A stretch of DNA of 64,000 nucleotides from Trichococcus shcherbakoviae (GCF_963666195.1 NZ_OY762653.1:2840501-2904500), one strand, 5' to 3'; counted from the first letter of the stretch, positions 1 through 9,699 are shown. Notes: generated by a model from the letters alone, not told the origin. A program made the numbers and translations.

Positions 1-645
1 TCATTCGGGGAAGGGGAACTTAAGATAGAAGCGCTTAAAACAACGAATATTTCCATAAAGGCCGGTGAGTTTGTAGCCGTCATCGGCCCGAGCGGATCAG
101 GCAAGAGCACTTTCTTGACCATCACAGGAGGTCTTCAGACACCGTCTTCCGGAAAGGTCTTGATCAATGGGAAACCATTCAGTGAGGTGACCGAGAAAAA
201 ACGCGCCAAACTAAGATTTGAAGAGATCGGGTTTATTCTGCAAGCCTCGAATCTGGTCCCGTTTCTGACGGTTCAGGATCAACTGCATTTGGCCAATAAA
301 GTCGAGCGAAGCAAAGTGGACAAACAAAAACGGGATGAATTGTTGAAAGAATTGGGCATCTTCGAATTGAAGGACAAATTCCCGAGCGATCTCTCCGGCG
401 GGCAGAGGCAGCGTGTTGCCATCGCCCGTGCCCTTTACCATGACCCATCAGTCATACTTGCTGACGAACCGACCGCCAGTCTGGACACACAGAAGGCATT
501 CGAAGTGGTTGAAATTCTTGCCCGAGAAACAAAATTAAAGAAAAAGGCGACCATCATGGTGACCCACGATGAGCGTTTGATTGAATATTGTGATAAAGTA
601 TATGTGATGGAAGATGGCATTTTATCCGAAAGAACAAGCGACTAA
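1..645 (+). CDS. ABC transporter ATP-binding protein, 5' end cut by window
   Basis: The reading frame is open from base 1, so the true start lies upstream. Visible are Walker A (GPSGSGKST, about bases 91-117), a Q-loop (ILQASN), the signature LSGGQRQRVAIARAL, Walker B (VILADEPTASLD) and the H-loop (MVTHD). The compact single domain resembles the MacB/LolD/HrtA group of ATPases that pair with FtsX-type permeases to export haem, peptides or lipoproteins; the permease is probably in the unseen upstream sequence. The substrate cannot be told. It is followed after 36 bases by the DUF2177 gene on the same strand. Confidence 0.9.
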   Translation, partial: SFGEGELKIEALKTTNISIKAGEFVAVIGPSGSGKSTFLTITGGLQTPSSGKVLINGKPFSEVTEKKRAKLRFEEIGFILQASNLVPFLTVQDQLHLANKVERSKVDKQKRDELLKELGIFELKDKFPSDLSGGQRQRVAIARALYHDPSVILADEPTASLDTQKAFEVVEILARETKLKKKATIMVTHDERLIEYCDKVYVMEDGILSERTSD

Positions 646-681
646 ATTCAGCGACGGATCATGGAAAGGGAGGAAGAAAAG

Positions 682-1080
682 ATGGACAGCATCAAATTGT
701 ATTTACTGACATTTTTTGTGTTTTTTTTGGTGGATATTGTCTGGTTGGGTGTGGTATCCAAAAATATTTACAGCAAGTATTTGGGTCATCTCATGTCCCC
801 GAATGTCAACTGGGTTGCGGCAATCGTATTTTATCTGCTATTCATAGGGGGCCTCGTATTTTTTGTGATCCAACCGGCCCTTTTGAAGGAAAGTCTGCAA
901 TATGCCATTTTGGTTGGCGGGTTTTTCGGTTTGATCGCATATGGGACATATGACTTGACCAATCTGGCGACTTTGAAGGATTGGCCGATCATGATCACAG
1001 TGATCGATTTGGTTTGGGGGACTTTCTTGAATGCGGCAACTGCCGGCATAACGTATATTGCAGCCCAAAGATTTCTTTGA
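682..1080 (+). CDS. DUF2177 family membrane protein
   Basis: This 132-residue protein has about four hydrophobic segments and matches in length and pattern the DUF2177 family of small integral membrane proteins (N-terminal DIVWLG, middle YGTYDLTNLATLKDWP). Function is unknown for the family. An in-frame ATG lies seven codons upstream at 661, but the purine-rich GGGAGG at about 667-672 sits at normal distance from the ATG at 682, so I chose 682. It lies between the ABC ATPase and the DhaL-DegV gene and is probably co-transcribed with them. Confidence 0.8.
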   Translation: MDSIKLYLLTFFVFFLVDIVWLGVVSKNIYSKYLGHLMSPNVNWVAAIVFYLLFIGGLVFFVIQPALLKESLQYAILVGGFFGLIAYGTYDLTNLATLKDWPIMITVIDLVWGTFLNAATAGITYIAAQRFL

Positions 1081-1118
1081 GCTACCAAAATAGCCTACGA
1101 GCGGATTGGGGAAGACCA

Positions 1119-2912
1119 ATGGACATTTCAAAATTGGACAGCGAAAAGCTTTACTATTCTTTTGTGTCAGGTGCGCAGGAGGTCATCAAGAACAAAAACA
1201 ACCTGAATGAAATCAACGTATTTCCGGTCGCTGACGGGGATACCGGGAGTAACCTTTCTTCAACCATGCATGCGATCATCCTGGAGGCGAAAATTTCCGG
1301 ATCAGTCAAGGAAACGATGAGCAGCATAGCCGATGCTGCTTTGACTGGGGCCAGGGGGAATTCCGGCATCATCATTGCCCAGTACATCAATGGGATCTTC
1401 CTGAGCCTGATGGATGAGGAGATGATAACAATCCCTTCATTTGCAGAAACAGTCAAAAAGGCGGTCCCTTATGCCTATCAGGCTATTTCCGATCCGGTGG
1501 AAGGGACAATCATCACCGTCATCCGGGAATGGGCGGATGCGGTATACAGCCATAGAGATCTTTCAGCTACATTTTCCGAATTGTTTTCAAAATCGCTGGT
1601 TACGGCCAACAAATCTTTGGAAGCGACGACATCGAGACTGAAAGTGCTCCAGGATTCCAGAGTCGTCGATTCCGGCGCGAAGGGTTTTGTCTACTTTCTG
1701 CAAGGATTTGCGACGTTTTTGCGCACCGGAAAGGTGGATTTGGAGGTCAGCGATGAACCGGTAGACCTTGCCTTCAATGAGGAATTGATCCATAGCCAAG
1801 GGGAGATACACCACCGTTATTGCACCGAAGCGCTGTTGTCAGGGGATGCGATTGATCTGGAAGCATTGAAAGCGGAACTGGCACTCTACGGGGATTCCTT
1901 GATTGTGGCAGGCAACGACCACAAAGCCAGGATCCATATCCATGCCAATGCGCCGGAGCAGGTATTCCAAGTTTTGCGAAAAAAAGGCGTCATTCTGCAG
2001 CAGAAGGCGGATGATATGGTCAGACAGAACGAATCAGCTTTTGATCGAAAATACGCCACCGCACTGATCACGGACTCGATTGCGGATATTCCGCAGACAA
2101 TGCTTGATCGCTATCAAGTGCATATGTTGCCGCTCAATCTGAATTTTGACAACACTTCCTATCTCGACAAAGTGACGATGACGCCAGAACTTTTCTATCC
2201 TTTGTTGGAAGAAGCCATTGAATACCCGAAAAGTTCACAGCCGAATCCGAGCGTTGTCGAGAAATATCTGGAAACGGTGCTCTCCCATTACGATGAGGTC
2301 ATCATTTTGACTGTCGCGAAAGAGCAGAGCGGAACCAACAGCGTGTTCCAGAATGCCGTTTCAAAAAAACTGCATGAAGGCAAAAAAATCGCCGTGATCG
2401 ATTCGAAACGGAATTCCGGTGCGGAGGGGTTGCTTGTCATGAAAGCTGCGGAAATGATCGCGGCGGAAACGCCTTTTGATGACGTTGTTTCAACGATTGA
2501 GCGCTTGAGGGACCGGACAAACATCTTCGTCAGCGTCAACAACCTGAAATACATGGTGAGATCCGGACGTTTAAGCAAAGTTTCGGGGATGGCCGCAATG
2601 TCGATCAATCTGAAGCCTGTCGTATCCATCGACGCAAAAGGCAAAGGTTCGATAGCCGAGAAGGCCTTCAGCGAAAAGGGCAATGAAAAGAAACTATTCA
2701 GACTGCTGGAAAAAGTAAATGAACAGCAGAAGGTTTCAAGGTATGCGATTGTGCATGCCAATAATCCCGAAAAAGCAGAAGCGTACCGTAAGCGCAGCGT
2801 CGCCTTATTCGGCAAGGAACCGGAATATATCATGAATATTTCTACGATTGTTGGAATGAGCGCGGGGGTAGGGACTGTGGCAATTTCCTACATGTGTGAG
2901 GAGGAATCATAA
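1119..2912 (+). CDS. DhaL (DAK2)-DegV fusion protein, FakA-FakB-like
   Basis: The 597-residue protein begins with a DhaL/DAK2 kinase domain (about residues 1-200) whose nucleotide/Mg loop is visible as [10 protein letters not shown] around residue 39. A middle segment (about 220-310, [10 protein letters not shown] ... [10 protein letters not shown] ... IHIHAN) resembles the middle domain of FakA. From about residue 312 a full DegV domain follows ([38 protein letters not shown]), the fold of the fatty-acid-binding FakB. In Firmicutes FakA phosphorylates fatty acids presented by separate FakB proteins, feeding exogenous fatty acids into phospholipid synthesis; here both parts share one chain. 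The ATG at 1119 was chosen because the protein alignment begins there; the ribosome site (GGGGAAG) is weak. Fusions of this kind are known in lactic acid bacteria. The fatty-acid role is inferred. Confidence 0.85.
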   Translation: MDISKLDSEKLYYSFVSGAQEVIKNKNNLNEINVFPVADGDTGSNLSSTMHAIILEAKISGSVKETMSSIADAALTGARGNSGIIIAQYINGIFLSLMDEEMITIPSFAETVKKAVPYAYQAISDPVEGTIITVIREWADAVYSHRDLSATFSELFSKSLVTANKSLEATTSRLKVLQDSRVVDSGAKGFVYFLQGFATFLRTGKVDLEVSDEPVDLAFNEELIHSQGEIHHRYCTEALLSGDAIDLEALKAELALYGDSLIVAGNDHKARIHIHANAPEQVFQVLRKKGVILQQKADDMVRQNESAFDRKYATALITDSIADIPQTMLDRYQVHMLPLNLNFDNTSYLDKVTMTPELFYPLLEEAIEYPKSSQPNPSVVEKYLETVLSHYDEVIILTVAKEQSGTNSVFQNAVSKKLHEGKKIAVIDSKRNSGAEGLLVMKAAEMIAAETPFDDVVSTIERLRDRTNIFVSVNNLKYMVRSGRLSKVSGMAAMSINLKPVVSIDAKGKGSIAEKAFSEKGNEKKLFRLLEKVNEQQKVSRYAIVHANNPEKAEAYRKRSVALFGKEPEYIMNISTIVGMSAGVGTVAISYMCEEES

Positions 2913-2913
2913 A

Positions 2914-3681
2914 ATGAGTGCTTTTCTGTTAAGTGCTCTGGCGCTTTGGATATTTTTTTCGATTGTGTTCATCGGTGCGCAGTACCTGAATAATAATTCG
3001 ATAGTGGACAGTTTTTGGGGACCGGCTTTCCTGCTGGTCGCAATCGTGACCTTCCTGACATCGGATGTCATCGGTCTGCGGGCGATCGTGTTGTTTACGA
3101 TGGTTGCGGTATGGGCTTTGCGTCTCTTTTTGTACATCACGGTCCGCAATTGGAACAAACCTGAAGATTACCGATACATCAACATGCGGAAACAATGGGG
3201 AACATCTTTTGTGCGTCTGAAAGCTTACGCGAATGTCTTTATTTTGCAAGGGGTTTTGGCTTTTGCAGTATCTTTGCCGATCATCGTTACGAACACTTCG
3301 GCAAATCAGGAGTTGGCGCCGTTCCATTTTGTGGGCATCGGGTTATGGATTGTCGGTTTTCTCTTCGAGACGATCGGGGACGCGCAACTCAAACGGTTCA
3401 AATCCGATCCAAGCAACAAGGGCAAGCTGATGATGGAGGGTCTGTGGCAGTACACGCGCCATCCGAATTACTTTGGAGAGGCCGCGATGTGGTGGGGCAT
3501 TTTCATCGTAGCTTTGGATGGATGGGGCAGCCTGTACATGATCATCAGTCCGATCGTCATGACGTTACTGCTGTTGTTCGTATCAGGTGTCCCGCTGCTT
3601 GAGAAGAAGTATGCAGACCGCGATGATTTCGCAGCTTATTCCAAACGGACAAATAAATTTTTCCCTTGGTTCCCTAAATAA
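2914..3681 (+). CDS. DUF1295 family membrane protein (steroid 5-alpha-reductase-like fold)
   Basis: A 255-residue polytopic protein with about seven hydrophobic segments. The C-terminal part carries a run characteristic of DUF1295 and isoprenylcysteine methyltransferase-like proteins ([19 protein letters not shown]), in which the Arg-His-Pro-Asn-Tyr residues bind cofactor in characterised relatives. Enzyme activity and substrate are not known here. The start is the ATG at 2914, one base after the stop of the preceding gene, with GGAGGA about eight bases upstream; a GTG at 2896 is in frame but would overlap. A strong terminator follows. Confidence 0.8.
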   Translation: MSAFLLSALALWIFFSIVFIGAQYLNNNSIVDSFWGPAFLLVAIVTFLTSDVIGLRAIVLFTMVAVWALRLFLYITVRNWNKPEDYRYINMRKQWGTSFVRLKAYANVFILQGVLAFAVSLPIIVTNTSANQELAPFHFVGIGLWIVGFLFETIGDAQLKRFKSDPSNKGKLMMEGLWQYTRHPNYFGEAAMWWGIFIVALDGWGSLYMIISPIVMTLLLLFVSGVPLLEKKYADRDDFAAYSKRTNKFFPWFPK

Positions 3682-3691
3682 CGGACAAATG

Positions 3692-3728
3692 AGAAAAGCG
3701 GTTGGGATCAAAATCCCAACCGCTTTTC
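3692..3728. terminator. Bidirectional intrinsic terminator
   Basis: A perfect stem of about 16 bp (AGAAAAGCGGTTGGGA with its complement, four-to-five-base loop) lies between convergent genes. A-rich and T-rich edges let it serve both strands. Confidence 0.9.
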
Positions 3729-6383
3729 TTATTTATTTTTACGATATTTTCTGAATAGCAAGGCACCCGCGATTGAACCCCCGCTGATGGACAAGCCGGA
3801 CATCAGATAGGGGGTGCGGTACGTAAACGCGATTGTATGCTTACCTGAGCTGATCGGCACCGCCAGCAGGCCGTTCAGAGCGGTGGTTGTTTCTGCAGTT
3901 GCCCCATCAATCGTCACTTCCCAGCCTTCGCTGTAGGGAATCGTCGTCAACAATATTTCATCTTCATCCGTGATCGTGACCGAACCCGTGATGTGCGTCT
4001 GGTTGAAAGAAGTGATTGTCATGCCTTCAGCCTGACGATCTGAAATGGTTTCCTTGAACAGAGCTTTGTTCAATTCATAAAGTTTCAGGTCCTGAACCCG
4101 AATCGAGTCCTCGCGCAGTTCGATCGTAAAGGTGATGTTTTCACCCTGCTGGTTGCTTGCGATGTTGACGACCTGATCGTTCCGGAAGGTCGTATAATAA
4201 TCCAACTTCACATTATTCACATAAAGGGTTGCGTCATCGTCGTCGATGCCCGCATCCAGAATCAGATAATAAGGATTGTCGCTGGTAGGGGTGAACTGGA
4301 ATTCGATCCTCGAGATTGCCCCATCCACAGACCGATAGTAGGTTGTGTTCTGTGCATCCCCGGCAGCGGATGTAACATTCTGGAAGACGTTGGAATCGAA
4401 CGGACGCAACGAGAAATAAGGTTCGATGCTTTCTTGATTGTTGAAGGCATCCAACAACTGTTCCTGCATCAATATGGGCTGATCCTCGATCAATTCGAGA
4501 TCCAAAACGCTTTCCGAAACCCCGAATGCCAATGACAACGCGTAGGGATTTTCAAAGGTGGTGGATCTATCCGTTTCTGAATAGAAACTGTACTGGGTCA
4601 AATCCGGGCGGGTGGAGTTGCGGTTCAAACGGTATATGCCGTCATTGAGGTCATAAAAGGTTTCCGGCAACTTCTTGTCCTGAATGAAATACTTCACACC
4701 GAACAGAGCATCCGTGAATAATGTCCCGGTTGAGTATACGATGAAGCCGTTCCCGTCAGGAAAGCCCAGTGAGCCGAACAAGGCAGGAATCTCCTTTTCA
4801 AAAGTGGAACTGAAATGATTGATTCCTGCATAATTGGCTTGGAAACTGTCGTTTTTGGAGCGTTGGAACGTTTTTTCGATCCGGTAGAATGTATCCTTGG
4901 ATGGCCGCACATCCGCCAACATCGTATTCAGATTCGTTTGGTAATCGGCGAATTCGTCCTGCTTGACGTAGCCCAACCGAAACAGGTCGATGGCTGCATT
5001 TGCCGTCATCTCTGCGGTGGCCACGAAAAGCAAAGCGTAGGTCAGCCATTTTCGGGGCTGGTCCCTAAGCATCAGCAATACCAGCACGAGGACAGAAACG
5101 ACTGCCGTTATCAGTACTTGGACAGGCTCCAGAAATTCAAAATCCTTTTTCAGGACATAGATGGCAGTGGCCGCATTCGCGATCAAAAGACAGCAGGCCA
5201 GCGAAAAGGGAAAAGGACGATAGGAACGCAACGCCCGAAAACCGTTCAACAGGAAAAAGAAACAAACGGTGAACGAAAAACGGTAAGGGTACCAGATCGG
5301 ATATTGTCCAGCATGCCAAATTTTATTCAGAAACTGGACGTTCATCGCCAGAAAAAAGAGGGCGGTCAACGCAAGCGAGGTGAACCGTTCTTTTTTTGAG
5401 AAGGCGGGATGGAAAAAATAATAGATGTAGGCTGTCAGCGCGACAGTTCCGATAAAGAGATTGGGGTGTCCGCTGGGCATCTGGTCAAAATTGAACGCTC
5501 CGATATAAAACTTCGAAACGACTTCGAAGGGATCATAGGCGAAACTCCAATCGATTAGCATGTTGGCATAGCTTGCCTTGCTTCCCAAGAGCGAATAAAA
5601 GGTGGGCAGCAGCAGGACGGCGGCAAAGCCAGCTCCCAACAAGGAATAACCGATGAATCGGGCTGATTGGGTGAAGAAGTGCTTCAGATGCGCCTTCAGG
5701 TTGTTCATACCGACAACTTCTTGTCTGGAAAATGCGAACACATAATAGAAGACCAAGAAAACACAGATCATGAATCCGATGTAATAGTTGGAAATCAGCA
5801 TCACTCCGAGAAACAGGCTGTAAGACAGACCACTTTCACCCGACACCAGTTTCTCCAAACCAAGAATGATCAGAGGCAGGAAAACGAGCCCGTCCAGCCA
5901 CATGACATTCAATTGATTGACGATGACGTAACCCATCAAGGCATAACTCAAGGCGAAGGACGGGACCAACAAGCCTTTGCCTTCGAACCGGGAAATCAAC
6001 AGATGAGCAAAAGTCAGTCCTGACGCCGAAATCTTCATCAGGATCAAGATGGTCACCGCCAAGGGCAACTGAGACTGCGGGAAAAGCAGAAAAATGAGAT
6101 TGAACGGACTCATCAGATAGTAAGCCCACAGCCCCAACATCTCGCCGCCGAATGATTTTGTGAAAGAAAAGAAAAGGGCGGAAGGATCGGACAATAAGGT
6201 AGTGCGATAATAACTGAAAAAATCCACATATTGCTGGCCGAGATCCACAGTCAGCAAGCTGCTGTTGCCGAAAGGATAAACGCCCATGGTGGCATAAATG
6301 GTCATCATCACAAACAAGGGCAGTAAGAACGAAAGGAAAAGCATATTTTTTTGTGGGGATAGGGTTGTGAAACGCTTCAGCAT
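3729..6383 (-). CDS. yfhO: YfhO family membrane protein, probable teichoic-acid glycosyltransferase
   Basis: An 884-residue protein with about a dozen transmembrane segments in its first half, a large extracytoplasmic region of beta character, and a last transmembrane helix ending in basic residues (FRKYRKNK). Length and layout match YfhO, a GT-C-type enzyme that in Bacillus and Listeria adds sugars to lipoteichoic acid at the outer membrane face. The partner genes csbB/gtcA are not in this window. Two start codons are possible; the ATG at 6383 is preferred to the one at 6392 because AAGGAGG ends ten bases upstream of 6383 but only one base from 6392. It is transcribed alone from a promoter at 6494-6522. 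The precise sugar and acceptor are not visible. Confidence 0.82.
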   Translation of the reverse strand: MLKRFTTLSPQKNMLFLSFLLPLFVMMTIYATMGVYPFGNSSLLTVDLGQQYVDFFSYYRTTLLSDPSALFFSFTKSFGGEMLGLWAYYLMSPFNLIFLLFPQSQLPLAVTILILMKISASGLTFAHLLISRFEGKGLLVPSFALSYALMGYVIVNQLNVMWLDGLVFLPLIILGLEKLVSGESGLSYSLFLGVMLISNYYIGFMICVFLVFYYVFAFSRQEVVGMNNLKAHLKHFFTQSARFIGYSLLGAGFAAVLLLPTFYSLLGSKASYANMLIDWSFAYDPFEVVSKFYIGAFNFDQMPSGHPNLFIGTVALTAYIYYFFHPAFSKKERFTSLALTALFFLAMNVQFLNKIWHAGQYPIWYPYRFSFTVCFFFLLNGFRALRSYRPFPFSLACCLLIANAATAIYVLKKDFEFLEPVQVLITAVVSVLVLVLLMLRDQPRKWLTYALLFVATAEMTANAAIDLFRLGYVKQDEFADYQTNLNTMLADVRPSKDTFYRIEKTFQRSKNDSFQANYAGINHFSSTFEKEIPALFGSLGFPDGNGFIVYSTGTLFTDALFGVKYFIQDKKLPETFYDLNDGIYRLNRNSTRPDLTQYSFYSETDRSTTFENPYALSLAFGVSESVLDLELIEDQPILMQEQLLDAFNNQESIEPYFSLRPFDSNVFQNVTSAAGDAQNTTYYRSVDGAISRIEFQFTPTSDNPYYLILDAGIDDDDATLYVNNVKLDYYTTFRNDQVVNIASNQQGENITFTIELREDSIRVQDLKLYELNKALFKETISDRQAEGMTITSFNQTHITGSVTITDEDEILLTTIPYSEGWEVTIDGATAETTTALNGLLAVPISSGKHTIAFTYRTPYLMSGLSISGGSIAGALLFRKYRKNK

Positions 6384-6493
6384 GCTGCACATTCCTCCTT
6401 AAAATGAAATTTTTTTGACGTTGCTGCAGAGTCACCTGACCATGAATGAACGCTCGGGATAGTTGAAGCGAAAATTTCACAAGTGCTTCTGCT

Positions 6494-6522
6494 ATTTTAG
6501 CATATCCAGCTGGTTTTATGAA
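6494..6522 (-). promoter_or_regulatory. Predicted promoter of yfhO
   Basis: On the minus strand: -35 TTCATA (6517-6522), 17-base spacer, -10 TAAAAT (6494-6499) with TG extension. About 110 bases of leader follow before the gene. Confidence 0.5.
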
Positions 6523-6583
6523 GAATCCGAGGTTGTCTGGGCACAGCCAGCGAAGGCACATCTTTAAAAATTTGTTGCGTCGT

Positions 6584-6611
6584 TTGTAATGCCTGCTTTT
6601 TTTGCTATAAT
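6584..6611 (+). promoter_or_regulatory. Predicted promoter of the PBP2b gene
   Basis: Perfect -10 TATAAT (6606-6611) with TGC extension, and -35 TTGTAA (6584-6589), spacer 16. The start codon lies 35 bases downstream of the -10. Confidence 0.65.
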
Positions 6612-6646
6612 AGGTTGTCGAACTATGGTTTTAGGAAGGTGTAAAA

Positions 6647-8695
6647 TTGGAAGATAATACCCAAAGTAAAAGAAAGAGAAAGTCGCATATCCCGTTTCGC
6701 CTGAACCTGCTCTTTTTTATCGTGTTTTCGCTGTTTTCCGCAGTGATATTCCGGTTGGGATACCTGCAGATCGTTCGCGGAGATGAATTCGAAGCCATCG
6801 TGAAACGTACAGAAACGACACTTGTGACGGAATCCGTACCGCGCGGTTTGATATATGACAGAGACGGCAACATCCTTGTAGGCAATGAACCGCAGCATTC
6901 CATAACCTACACCCGAGGAGCAAATACAACGGCCGAGGAAATGGCGAAGGTCGCCTCGTCATTGGCGGGTCTGATAAACGTCAGCATTGAAGAACTGACG
7001 GAACGTGATTTGAAGGATTATTGGATGGCCATAAACAACGATATCATGTTGGAACGCCTATCGGATGACGAAAAACTGTTGCCGGGTTCCGAATTGTACG
7101 AAGTGGAGCTGGAAAAAATAACGGCAGAGGACGTCGCTTATTCGGATGAAGAGAAAGAAATCGCCGCCATTTTCAAGCGGATGAACAGCGCGTATGCCTT
7201 GTCGACCACCAGCATCAAAAACAAGGATGTCTCGGATGAAGAATTGGCACAGGTGAGCGAAAATCTGTCCGGCTTGTCCGGCGTGGATGTCGCGACAGAT
7301 TGGGTCAGGATCTATCCAGAATCCGACTTGCTGAAGAGTATTTTGGGTGGGGTGACCAGCGAAAAGATTGGTTTGCCGAGCGATCAAGTGTCCACCTATT
7401 TAGCAAAAGGCTACGCCAGGAATGACCGCGTCGGAAACTCCTATTTGGAGCAAGAATACGAATCGGTGCTCTCAGGCACGAAATCACAGTGGGAAACGAT
7501 CACGGATCAATCAGGTGAAGTAGTGACGCGGGAGGAATCCTATGAAGGAAAAGCCGGGGATAATCTGGTCTTGACCATCGATATCGATTTTCAAAAGGAA
7601 ATCGAACAGATCGCTACCGATTTCCTGAACAGCAATGTCGATTCTTACAACGACCGGGTGTATATAGTGGCATCGGATCCGAATACAGGCGAGATTCTGG
7701 GCATGACCGGCAAACAGCGCTCGACCTCAAACGAAATTGTGGATGATGCATTGGGTGTCATTAATGCCAGTTACGGAATGGGGTCGGCCATTAAGGGCGC
7801 GATGGTGCTGACCGGATACATGAGCGGTGTCATCAGTACGGATAACAATGTCATCGTCGACGAACCGCTGCAATTCCCAGGTTCGAAATTGAAAAAATCT
7901 GTTTTCAACCCGAACGTCGGCAGCCAAGTGGCCATAAACGATATCGAGGCATTGGCCCGCTCGTCGAATATTTACATGGTCAAATTGGCGATGATGATGG
8001 GGGGACAAGTAAACTATGAATCAGGAGACACCTTGAATATTTCCGCAGACCTGATCGATGAGCTGCGCAGCTACTTCGCCCAGTTCGGTTTGGGTGTGAA
8101 GACGGGGATTGACCTTCCGAATGAAGGCAGCGGATTGGTGGGGTTCGATCAAACAGCAGTTAACGTTGTCGACCAAGCATTCGGACAGTACGATCTCTAC
8201 ACGACCCTGCAATTGTCGCAATACATCAATACCATCGCCAACGGCGGTACCCGATACGCTCCTCAATTGGTTTCAGAAATCCGCAGTACGGATGCGAACG
8301 GAGCGCTGGGGGCTTTGGAAACGACTCTGGAGACAAAAGTGATGAATCTGGTTGATGTCGATGCGCAAGCGATGGAGCGTGTCCAGCAAGGGTTTTACCA
8401 AGTAACCCACAGCGCGAACGGGACGGCTTATTCGACATTCGGGAAAGATCCGAACGACGTCGCCGCCAAAACAGGGACCGCGGAGGCCATCTATGGTGGC
8501 ACCAATGATAATCTGAAGGGTGAGAGTGTCTTCAACTCAACTTTCGTCGGATATGCGCCATTCGACAATCCGGAAATCACCGTAACCGTAGTTGTTCCTT
8601 ATCTCAGCACGGATACGGGCCGGGCTACACCGATAGCCAAGAAAGTTTTTGATGCTTATTTCAACACTGGGGATTACGCAATTAAAGCCGAATAA
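6647..8695 (+). CDS. pbp2b: Class B penicillin-binding protein, PBP2b type (D,D-transpeptidase)
   Basis: This 682-residue transpeptidase cross-links peptidoglycan, in the PBP2b group mainly for side-wall elongation. A short basic cytoplasmic tail and one transmembrane anchor (about residues 22-42) precede the dimerisation domain and the catalytic domain. All three active-site motifs are present: S380-AIK (SxxK), SSN at 439-441, and KTG at 608-610. The sequence follows pneumococcal PBP2b closely (IPFRLNLLF at the N-terminus; LSQYINTIANGGTRYAPQLV near the end). The start is TTG at 6647 with AGGAAGG eight bases upstream. It is a single-gene unit with its own promoter and a strong terminator. No resistance-type change can be judged without comparison. 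Confidence 0.92.
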   Translation: MEDNTQSKRKRKSHIPFRLNLLFFIVFSLFSAVIFRLGYLQIVRGDEFEAIVKRTETTLVTESVPRGLIYDRDGNILVGNEPQHSITYTRGANTTAEEMAKVASSLAGLINVSIEELTERDLKDYWMAINNDIMLERLSDDEKLLPGSELYEVELEKITAEDVAYSDEEKEIAAIFKRMNSAYALSTTSIKNKDVSDEELAQVSENLSGLSGVDVATDWVRIYPESDLLKSILGGVTSEKIGLPSDQVSTYLAKGYARNDRVGNSYLEQEYESVLSGTKSQWETITDQSGEVVTREESYEGKAGDNLVLTIDIDFQKEIEQIATDFLNSNVDSYNDRVYIVASDPNTGEILGMTGKQRSTSNEIVDDALGVINASYGMGSAIKGAMVLTGYMSGVISTDNNVIVDEPLQFPGSKLKKSVFNPNVGSQVAINDIEALARSSNIYMVKLAMMMGGQVNYESGDTLNISADLIDELRSYFAQFGLGVKTGIDLPNEGSGLVGFDQTAVNVVDQAFGQYDLYTTLQLSQYINTIANGGTRYAPQLVSEIRSTDANGALGALETTLETKVMNLVDVDAQAMERVQQGFYQVTHSANGTAYSTFGKDPNDVAAKTGTAEAIYGGTNDNLKGESVFNSTFVGYAPFDNPEITVTVVVPYLSTDTGRATPIAKKVFDAYFNTGDYAIKAE

Positions 8696-8747
8696 CCTGT
8701 CAACTGGGAAGTGACTAACTGCTGATTATCGCCAAACATACACAAAA

Positions 8748-8798
8748 AAGGTGCCTGAACAAGGATTTTAATATCCTTGTTCAGGCACCTTCTTTTTT
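8748..8798. terminator. Bidirectional intrinsic terminator
   Basis: An 18-bp perfect stem (AAGGTGCCTGAACAAGGAT and complement, six-base loop) followed by TCTTTTTTTT on + and a T run on -. It separates the convergent PBP2b and MltG-like genes. Confidence 0.93.
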
Positions 8799-8813
8799 TT
8801 GTAGGCTGGGTTA

Positions 8814-9320
8814 TTATTCCAGTGTGATCATATCGGCGATGACTTCATAGCCCATGTCTTGGGACAATTGGTACTCTCCGATATTGATTTTCATGACAAG
8901 ATTCCGGTCATTCAGGTACTGTTCAAATACAGCCCGATCGGTAATGAGTCCCGCGCTGACCAGATTGTCGATGACGACTGACGTCGGTTGTCCGGAAGTG
9001 ATGACAAACGTGACTGGTGTATTTGGTGCAGGGGCAGCTGAACTTTCGGCAATGCTCGCTGTTTCAGCTGGAGCACTGGAGGCCACTGCAGTTCCTTCGG
9101 CAGGGGCGCTGCTTATTGAAGCTTCATTAATTTGCTTCTGCAATTCCAATTCCGCCAAAGTACTTTCATATTTCTCTTGATAATCCGTTGAATCGGCAGT
9201 TGCTTCTCCGTTGAATGTGCTGCCGGGGAGTGCTTCCGGATAGAAGAGCTGGAAGCCGGCCAACAGTACGGCAGACAACAAAAAACCGATGGATAAAAAA
9301 CGCAGTTTTTGTTTATTCAC
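8814..9320 (-). CDS. Membrane-anchored protein with a lone MltG/YceG-type LysM-like domain
   Basis: A 168-residue protein: basic N-terminus, one transmembrane segment (about residues 8-27), a short coiled segment, a low-complexity Ala/Ser/Pro/Glu linker (about 70-100), and a C-terminal domain from about 102 (VTFVITSGQPTSVVIDNLV ... GEYQLSQDMGYEVIADMIT). That last part resembles the LysM-like subdomain found near the start of the endolytic transglycosylase MltG, but the catalytic domain is wholly absent. It could bind peptidoglycan or act as an accessory factor; no enzymatic role is visible. The start is GTG at 9320 with GAGGAGA upstream. It lies 13 bases downstream of the next minus-strand gene and is probably co-transcribed. 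Confidence 0.75.
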   Translation of the reverse strand: MNKQKLRFLSIGFLLSAVLLAGFQLFYPEALPGSTFNGEATADSTDYQEKYESTLAELELQKQINEASISSAPAEGTAVASSAPAETASIAESSAAPAPNTPVTFVITSGQPTSVVIDNLVSAGLITDRAVFEQYLNDRNLVMKINIGEYQLSQDMGYEVIADMITLE

Positions 9321-9333
9321 TTTATTTTCTCCT

Positions 9334-9699
9334 CTATACGATTGATTGCTCTATGTAGTTATCGACAACGAGTTGCACGGTGGTGATAGGGACGGACAGT
9401 TGCTCTGCAATCTCATCAAATGTTCTTCCGCTTGTATACAAAGTGATGATGTGTTGCTTAGTCAGGTTGTGTACTTTTTTGACGGTCTGCGAATCTTCGG
9501 AAACGGGTACTTCTTTTCCCAATTCTTCCTCCACAGCGATGAGTCTTTGCTTCAATTCATGGATTTCTTCCGTTAATTGTAAAGTGTATTCACTCATCTC
9601 ATCGGCGAATTTGCGATCATTATCCTTGACGAAAAATGATGCAAACAGCAATATGATTGCGATTGTCAGTAAGACAATCACGATGGTCCATTGTTCCAT
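9334..9699 (-). CDS. Small membrane-anchored protein with C-terminal helix-turn-helix-like domain
   Basis: A 121-residue protein: N-terminal transmembrane helix (about residues 4-24), a charged coiled-coil region (about 30-65), and a C-terminal segment (NLTKQHIITLYTSGRTFDEI onwards) with the spacing of a helix-turn-helix, as in DUF6115-like proteins of Firmicutes. Function is unknown; the DNA-binding-like module may mediate protein contacts or tether DNA to the membrane. A GTG at 9708 is in frame, but GAGGTG is correctly placed for the ATG at 9699. The gene has a good promoter and shares a transcript with the LysM-like gene downstream. Confidence 0.72.
   Translation of the reverse strand: MEQWTIVIVLLTIAIILLFASFFVKDNDRKFADEMSEYTLQLTEEIHELKQRLIAVEEELGKEVPVSEDSQTVKKVHNLTKQHIITLYTSGRTFDEIAEQLSVPITTVQLVVDNYIEQSIV

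Noticed and set aside
5836-6561. 241-codon minus-strand frame overlapping the yfhO start
   Set aside because: Overlaps yfhO out of frame and spans its promoter; no ribosome site.
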